Source: Apostichopus japonicus (Eukaryota; Echinodermata; Holothuroidea; Aspidochirotida; Stichopodidae). From it: a stretch of 64,000 nucleotides of DNA. The position numbers and the translations under genes are program-made. This document shows, piece by piece, positions 58,791 through 64,000 of this stretch (position 1 is its first letter; the number at the start of each line of letters is the position of its first letter). The stretch spans positions 25,016,960-25,080,959 of the forward strand of contig NC_092563.1 of assembly GCF_037975245.1 (NCBI RefSeq). Reading direction: 5' to 3'. The notes below the pieces were generated by a model that was not told the origin of the DNA, ran no database searches, and saw only the letters and a list, made by a program, of their open reading frames with translations.

Positions 58791-61700
58791 TCGTACATAG
58801 CCCATGCAGTTACACAAACACTACGCCGCGTGGCATTCCTGTCGATTAGAGATGCACACCCTCTTTCATCTCTATTTATATCCGTCATATGCATGCCATT
58901 GTAAGACATTTCAGGAGGAAGGAGGTATAATCCATTGAACACCTATATGTTCTTAGCACAGTGGAGATCCTAATTTCGGACTGATTCCCAAAGCAAACTC
59001 GGCAGAGTAAACCTTTACACGATAGCACATAGTACATTGTCCTTTGCTCAATGCGAGAAGAGCGGTTACCATGAGTGCTGTAATATTTGACAAAATACTT
59101 CTTATGATGTTTACTCTACATTCTGACAAATACGCACTATTTGTTCACGGGATTAAGTACTGGCTTTCGATATGCCTTCAATGATCCAACATCCATAGTC
59201 GATATAATGGCGTATATATACCAGTACAGGCTGAGCCAAGGAGTAGATAAGTTGCCAAATCCTTCAAGTTTTACAACACATAAGTGGCTTGTTTGAAGTC
59301 ATTTTGAAGCGAAGTTGATGCTTCACAAAATTTCTGAAAATGTTCTGCATCTTTGGGTCAAAAACCACATCCTTGCAGCACTTGGTATTGCTACGTATTT
59401 TTTTTTTTTTTTTTTTTCGGGGGGGGTAATGAATTTGTGAATGCATCTCGCAACATGACAGAGTATGACGTCATTATGACAATTAAGCTGCAAATCATTT
59501 GCCTGTTTTTGCTACATGTAGAGGGCCTGACGTTGCGATCCTAGCAGGTGCTTTATTTCAGATGCCGACTGTTTATCATTTATTTCTTTGTATTCATAAT
59601 ATTGAAACCATTTATCGACGGAGAAATATTATTTCCTCACAAAAGTAGCATTTGCATGAAATTCTCAGTACAGCAAACAACGGTAGCTAAACATGTACAC
59701 TCCAAACGTATCACCTTTCAATGATACAACGAACAAGAAGATTATAATATTACAAAGTAAAGCTTTTGAAGAACCACGATGACATCACAGCCCCCCTATA
59801 TAGACTGTGATGGAGAGTTTAGTTAATTAATATAGTTGACATTCAAACAACCGTATCTCGATTTAAAGACAAGCTATTGAGATGTGTTACTGCAGTTGGC
59901 ATTCTGGAATGTAAGTTACAAAGCCTGCGACCAGGAATGTCCCTTCAAAGATATGCGTTTAACTCTCCGTTGCCAATTTCCAATGGCGTATAAGCATATC
60001 AAACTAGAGATTGACCAGAGGCGGAAACTACAGTTGACAAATTTAAAGAGGAACCAAGTGATATACGCAAACTGGTAACATTTGCATTCAATCCATATCT
60101 ACTAGTTTTAAGAGATAACGACGTTTGGAGCAGTTGACACGGTTTGCACTGGCAGAAGTGAACTTGAAGTAAACTGCAGGTGTGGCGTCACATCAGGCCA
60201 CTATGAAATTTTGTTGGTATGTTTATAATTTTCTTCAAAATTTATATTTCGCATTTCCTACTGCAAAACTGGGATACATCCCAGTATGGTTATACACTAC
60301 ATTGTAAACTTCACATCGCCTAAGATAAGGTTGGAAAACTACTTTAATCCAAAGTCAAAACAAGACAGTGAAAAAAAAAGTAAAACAAAACGTTTTGCTG
60401 TTAATTTGCAACTATATGACATCATACCTGTTTGCTACAAGTTCACTTTGTTACGAACTATGACAGTATCAATTGTCGATATCTCGACTTATGCCATGCA
60501 TGTGAGCATTAAATGCACATTTCAGCAGGATGCTCAGAATAATTATTCCTCTTACATCAATCAAAAATAGACTTTTCGTCCGGACTATCCCTTTAAGGTT
60601 TCATGTATATGCCTTAAAATATTAAACAAGAACATTAAGTACGTGGTTTCATTTGGTCTTTCCATTCTGAGATCCGTCAGAAAGATAATGGGGATAAACA
60701 AGCTAGTATTTTTCGCTGGCTCGACAAAATAACAACATTTGGTAACATCTTTCGAAAGAACATCATAAATTCCCCAAACGACAATTCCCCGGGCGTCGTG
60801 AAAGCCGGAAGCACACATTGAACAACAAGTAATCTTGTGATCCATGCTTAGCTATATATGTATACTGGCATCCGTCGAAATTTCCTTCTTCTATTTCCAG
60901 CACTTTTGTTCAGCATTTGTCAGCAATATTCAAGCAATATATAAAACAAACGATCAAATTTAAATTTCGAGGCAAACGTTGACATTTCAAGATTCGAAGT
61001 ATACGGAATATGTCCGTGTTTAAAATGTTATAGGGTAAAGCTTAGTACGAAATGTCGTGATAATGTAAGGTCAAACTTTCGAGATAAAAAGTCGGAATGT
61101 CGAGTTTAATCATCACACTTATAACATATATGTAAAACGTCCACATTTTGATCATATTTAATCTGCATAGGTAAAAGAAAAAAACGCAATATTGAGAATA
61201 ACGTTAAAATTTTAAAAAATGAAAACGTTTACTCAAATGTCGAGTTCGAATATTGTAATTTCGAGGTAAAAATGAAATTTCGACGTTTCATAGCGAAATT
61301 ATGACAAAATTATGGGGTGCAGAGGGTGGGATGGGTATTGGAGCTCCAAGTCCAAAGTTCGAGTTGAAGAAACGTCAACTTTTTCTTATTGAAATACTTG
61401 ATTTTGTTTTTTGGTATTTCCAATTACCTGCGGTAACATCTGCAATATCTACTGACCTTTCACCCAGCCTGTTATCTGATAATCCGGTTCGCTACTCCTA
61501 TCCTCGATGGATACATACAGGTGGTGACGAGACGAGTCTTTTCATGTTCCAGAAAACTGGAAGAATTTTCCCGACCATTTTCGCGAGAGAGCTCAATGAT
61601 ATCCTGACAGCCAAAACATTTTGGGTGGGCTAATCCCACTTCCTCCCTCTCCCCAGGTCGATGGTGTCGCCTTGACACCCGCCCCCCCCCCCCCTCGTAC

Positions 61701-62480
61701 ACAAACAAACACCACTGTGGTTGATGTCAGCCTGACGATCTTTCTTTCTCTCCTTGGATATAGCGGCTGTTAACTATTTGGCACGCGCACTTGCTCGTGC
61801 TAAACGCGCACGTACGTTGTAGCAAACTCGGTGCTTTGTAGCAAACACATAATGATGTAGCAAAACAACAGAAACCTCTCGGCCTCCGTAGCTATCTGTG
61901 TCAATTGAACCTTCTCTGTGGATCAATTTAACGTTTTCCTATTAGGACTAAGGTATTAGACCATAGAACCTTGATATGTCTGTGCTCATCGAATTCCTCT
62001 GTTCATCGTAGATATCGAACAGTTACAAAGGCACTCGTTACGTTTCGTTCGTTCAACGTGGAGGGGCTATATAATGAGTTGAAGTCAGAAGTAACCAAAG
62101 AGATCTGATCCCAACTGTAAGTACTATGCACACGTATATAAGCCTAGAGTTTCAAAAAAGATATGTGACGTTTGTAGTCGTTTAAATACATAGTTGTATC
62201 ACCATTAATGTTTATCAATACGTAAGTGTGTAATATACTATACCAACCGTGTACACCCTTACCTATTCACATATATAGCGTTATATTCAACTCATCCGAT
62301 ATTACAATATACAGCGAGATTGGTGACTTTTATGTTGATCTAGGCCTATGTCGTAAACAGCGGTTGAATCATAACGAACACGTCAAGTTCTCTTTGCGAT
62401 GGGTGCAAAGTTTTGTCCAAGGCGCCTAATGTATAACTTGTTTCAATGCCCAATTAACGCCGCCGGTTAGATCCCTACGG
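58791..62480. other. AT-rich intergenic DNA, nothing recognised
   Basis: Contains a T19/G7 homopolymer pair at 59399-59426 and a C14 run at 61681-61694. No open frame here resembles a known protein and no repeat family was identified. Confidence 0.6.
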
Positions 62481-62540
62481 ACATATATATAATTGAAATC
62501 GTAGTGAGTTGAACAATCGAGAATAGTGAACAAACTTTCA

Positions 62541-62613
62541 GCCTCAACCGAGATTCGAACCAGGGCCTCCGGCGCATTATATGCAGACACCCTAACCACT
62601 AGGCTATGGACGC
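62541..62613 (-). tRNA. tRNA-like element, diverged copy 3
   Basis: Same SINE-like family as 57246 (flank GTATGTCCAGAGGTTC shared), but the T stem is broken (CTGGTTCGAATCTCGG) and the anticodon arm changed, so it is decayed. Followed by three copies of GTAATTCCACT. Confidence 0.5.
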
Positions 62614-63156
62614 TATAGTTGTATGTCCAGAGGTTCCGAAACCGTCAAGGAAGGTCGTAATTCCACTGTAGGCGTTTGTCACCTGTAACGAACAATACGT
62701 AATTCCACTAACGTAATTCCACTGCCGTAATTCCACTATATTTTCATTTATATAAAACCCTTTCAAAAACCGCTGAAAGAACCACAACACTTCTTTCAAC
62801 GACAAAAAACACAAAACACTACCTCCCTTAGTAAATATATTTGGTTCCTAAAGGTATTAAAGGTTTAACATCAAATGTGAATATATTTAACATAAAAAGC
62901 TAGACCCTATACAGTAACAAAACCAAAAGATGTGAAAACTGCCTTTGGGAATAAGTATTTATTATGTGTACACAAGGCAAGGCAACGTTCAACAAGCGCC
63001 TGGGATGTATAACCACCTGCAAAAACACAAGAATATTTCTACTCACTCCTCAGTGTATGGCAGTGTGCTCGATACCCATACATGTTTACACCTCCCATAA
63101 ATAGCACTGAAGTATATATATATATATAAATAAATCAAGATAAATATTCAGGACTG

Positions 63157-63467
63157 CAGGGAAAGTGCTCTATGCTACAGTAACCACAGTAAGTCCTTCC
63201 GCCATGAGCGTAACGAGAAAGAAACAGAGCTTTCTAAACATATATGGGACCTGAAGCGCAGGGGTGACCCTTTCGTTATTGAGTGGAACGTACTCAAGCA
63301 TTCTAACACACGTATGCGTAGATCCGGACAATGTAACCTTTGCATCGATGAGAAGCTCTGATATCCTCCTGTCTAAAAACCCGCATTTGCTCAATAAGAG
63401 ATCCGAATTCATCTCCAAGTGTCGCCACAATAGGCTCAAACCAATGAACCGTGCACGTAAGAAATAG
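63157..63467 (+). pseudogene. 5'-truncated Penelope-like element, C-terminal part
   Basis: The frame reads SKSFRHERNEKETELSKHIW, DLKRRGDPFVIEW and CNLCIDEKL, then (after a frameshift near 63355) LLSKNPHLLNKRSEFISKCR up to a stop. KSFRH...ETELSKHIWDLK and LNKRSEIISKCRH are hallmarks of the GIY-YIG C terminus of Penelope/Poseidon elements. It differs from the element at 48.9-51.7 kb. RT is absent. Confidence 0.88.
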
Positions 63468-63538
63468 GGTTCGTCATGGAGGTAAACCTCCATGGGTTCG
63501 TGTTCCTTATAGGATAATACCGCAGCGAGTATTTTGTT

Positions 63539-63590
63539 CAGTTGTCTGATGATCGCCACCCTAAGGGCGTGAAACTCCGAATAACAACTG
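63539..63590 (+). ncRNA. Hammerhead ribozyme (type I) in the Penelope-like element terminal repeat
   Basis: Stem I CAGTTGT (63539-63545) pairs perfectly with ACAACTG (63584-63590). The core is CTGATGA (63546-63552), stem II CGCC/GGCG (63554-63557, 63566-63569), GAAA (63571-63574), a minimal stem III, and the cleavage triplet ATA ending at 63583. All conserved core bases are present and it lies just 3' of the GIY-YIG remnant, as known for this element class. Confidence 0.85.
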
Positions 63591-63600
63591 TACTTACCAA

Positions 63601-63712
<112 letters not shown>

Positions 63713-64000
63713 GCAGCTGCATAAATAAGACATAAATTGATTTTGATGGTGGTTATAAATCAAACCAACAGAAGCACTCAACGTAAGATCAAAGTACAGT
63801 CGGGAATAGGGTCACATTTATTTCCTCACCTTGCACGCAAAGGCAATTCAGTTTGTGTATCGGTATATCAGTGTATCACAAAACTGTATACAGCGAGAGA
63901 AGATATACAGATAAGCTATATGTATATGAATCTAGGCCTATATGAGGCAATTGATGCAACTGAAAATCTGTGTTACTGTGTCATTACTGTGTTATTATGT

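Noticed and set aside
61301-61633. 110-codon frame as a gene
   Set aside because: No recognisable motif, no splice or promoter context, single-copy AT-rich setting; left unassigned.

Overview
The window is animal genomic DNA. It has short exons with GT-AG introns, many microsatellites and poly-G/C tracts, tRNA-derived SINEs, LINE fragments, Penelope-like retroelements and frequent TAGGCCTA-type words. Together these suggest a marine invertebrate deuterostome, most likely an echinoderm. That identification is inference; no species marker was seen.

Region 1 (1-12517, + strand) is the 3' two thirds of a secretory-pathway Ca2+/Mn2+ ATPase gene (SPCA, ATP2C1). Thirteen exons join into one open frame of 609 codons plus stop. 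The introns carry a 29-bp minisatellite of about 38 units with a 145-bp higher-order period, a short inverted-terminus element, a SINE and G-rich minisatellites. The 3' UTR and a decayed CR1/L2-type LINE follow, to about 15.8 kb.

Region 2 (15.8-43.5 kb, - strand) is the most striking part. It is a tandem array with a basic unit of about 1.64 kb. It does not encode a protein. Each unit contains four short exon-like blocks (here A, C, D and E, 92-106 nt) with splice sites on the - strand, and their introns hold box C/D snoRNA genes. I count 28 copies of one snoRNA family (two subtypes, a and b) and 12 copies of a second family, so about 40 snoRNA genes. The layout resembles the vertebrate snoRNA host-gene clusters SNORD115/116 and SNORD113/114, and GAS5/SNHG1-type hosts. 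A TATA-containing putative promoter and first exon lie at 45.97-46.19 kb, upstream on the same strand. The array is broken by a 4.7-kb insertion (32.4-37.1 kb), a TTAA-flanked MITE, a SINE and a 5'-truncated LINE.

Region 3 (46.2-64 kb) is a transposon graveyard. It contains dispersed GC-rich repeats and a 423-bp element with a 13-bp target duplication. A nearly complete Penelope-like element (- strand; reverse transcriptase plus GIY-YIG, two homopolymer frameshifts) has one terminal repeat split by a 4.8-kb CACTG-ended DNA transposon, which itself contains a 1.5-kb palindrome. Further on are tandemly duplicated tRNA-like elements and, at the right edge, a 5'-truncated second Penelope-like element followed by a well-formed hammerhead ribozyme motif and a long (TA)n tract.
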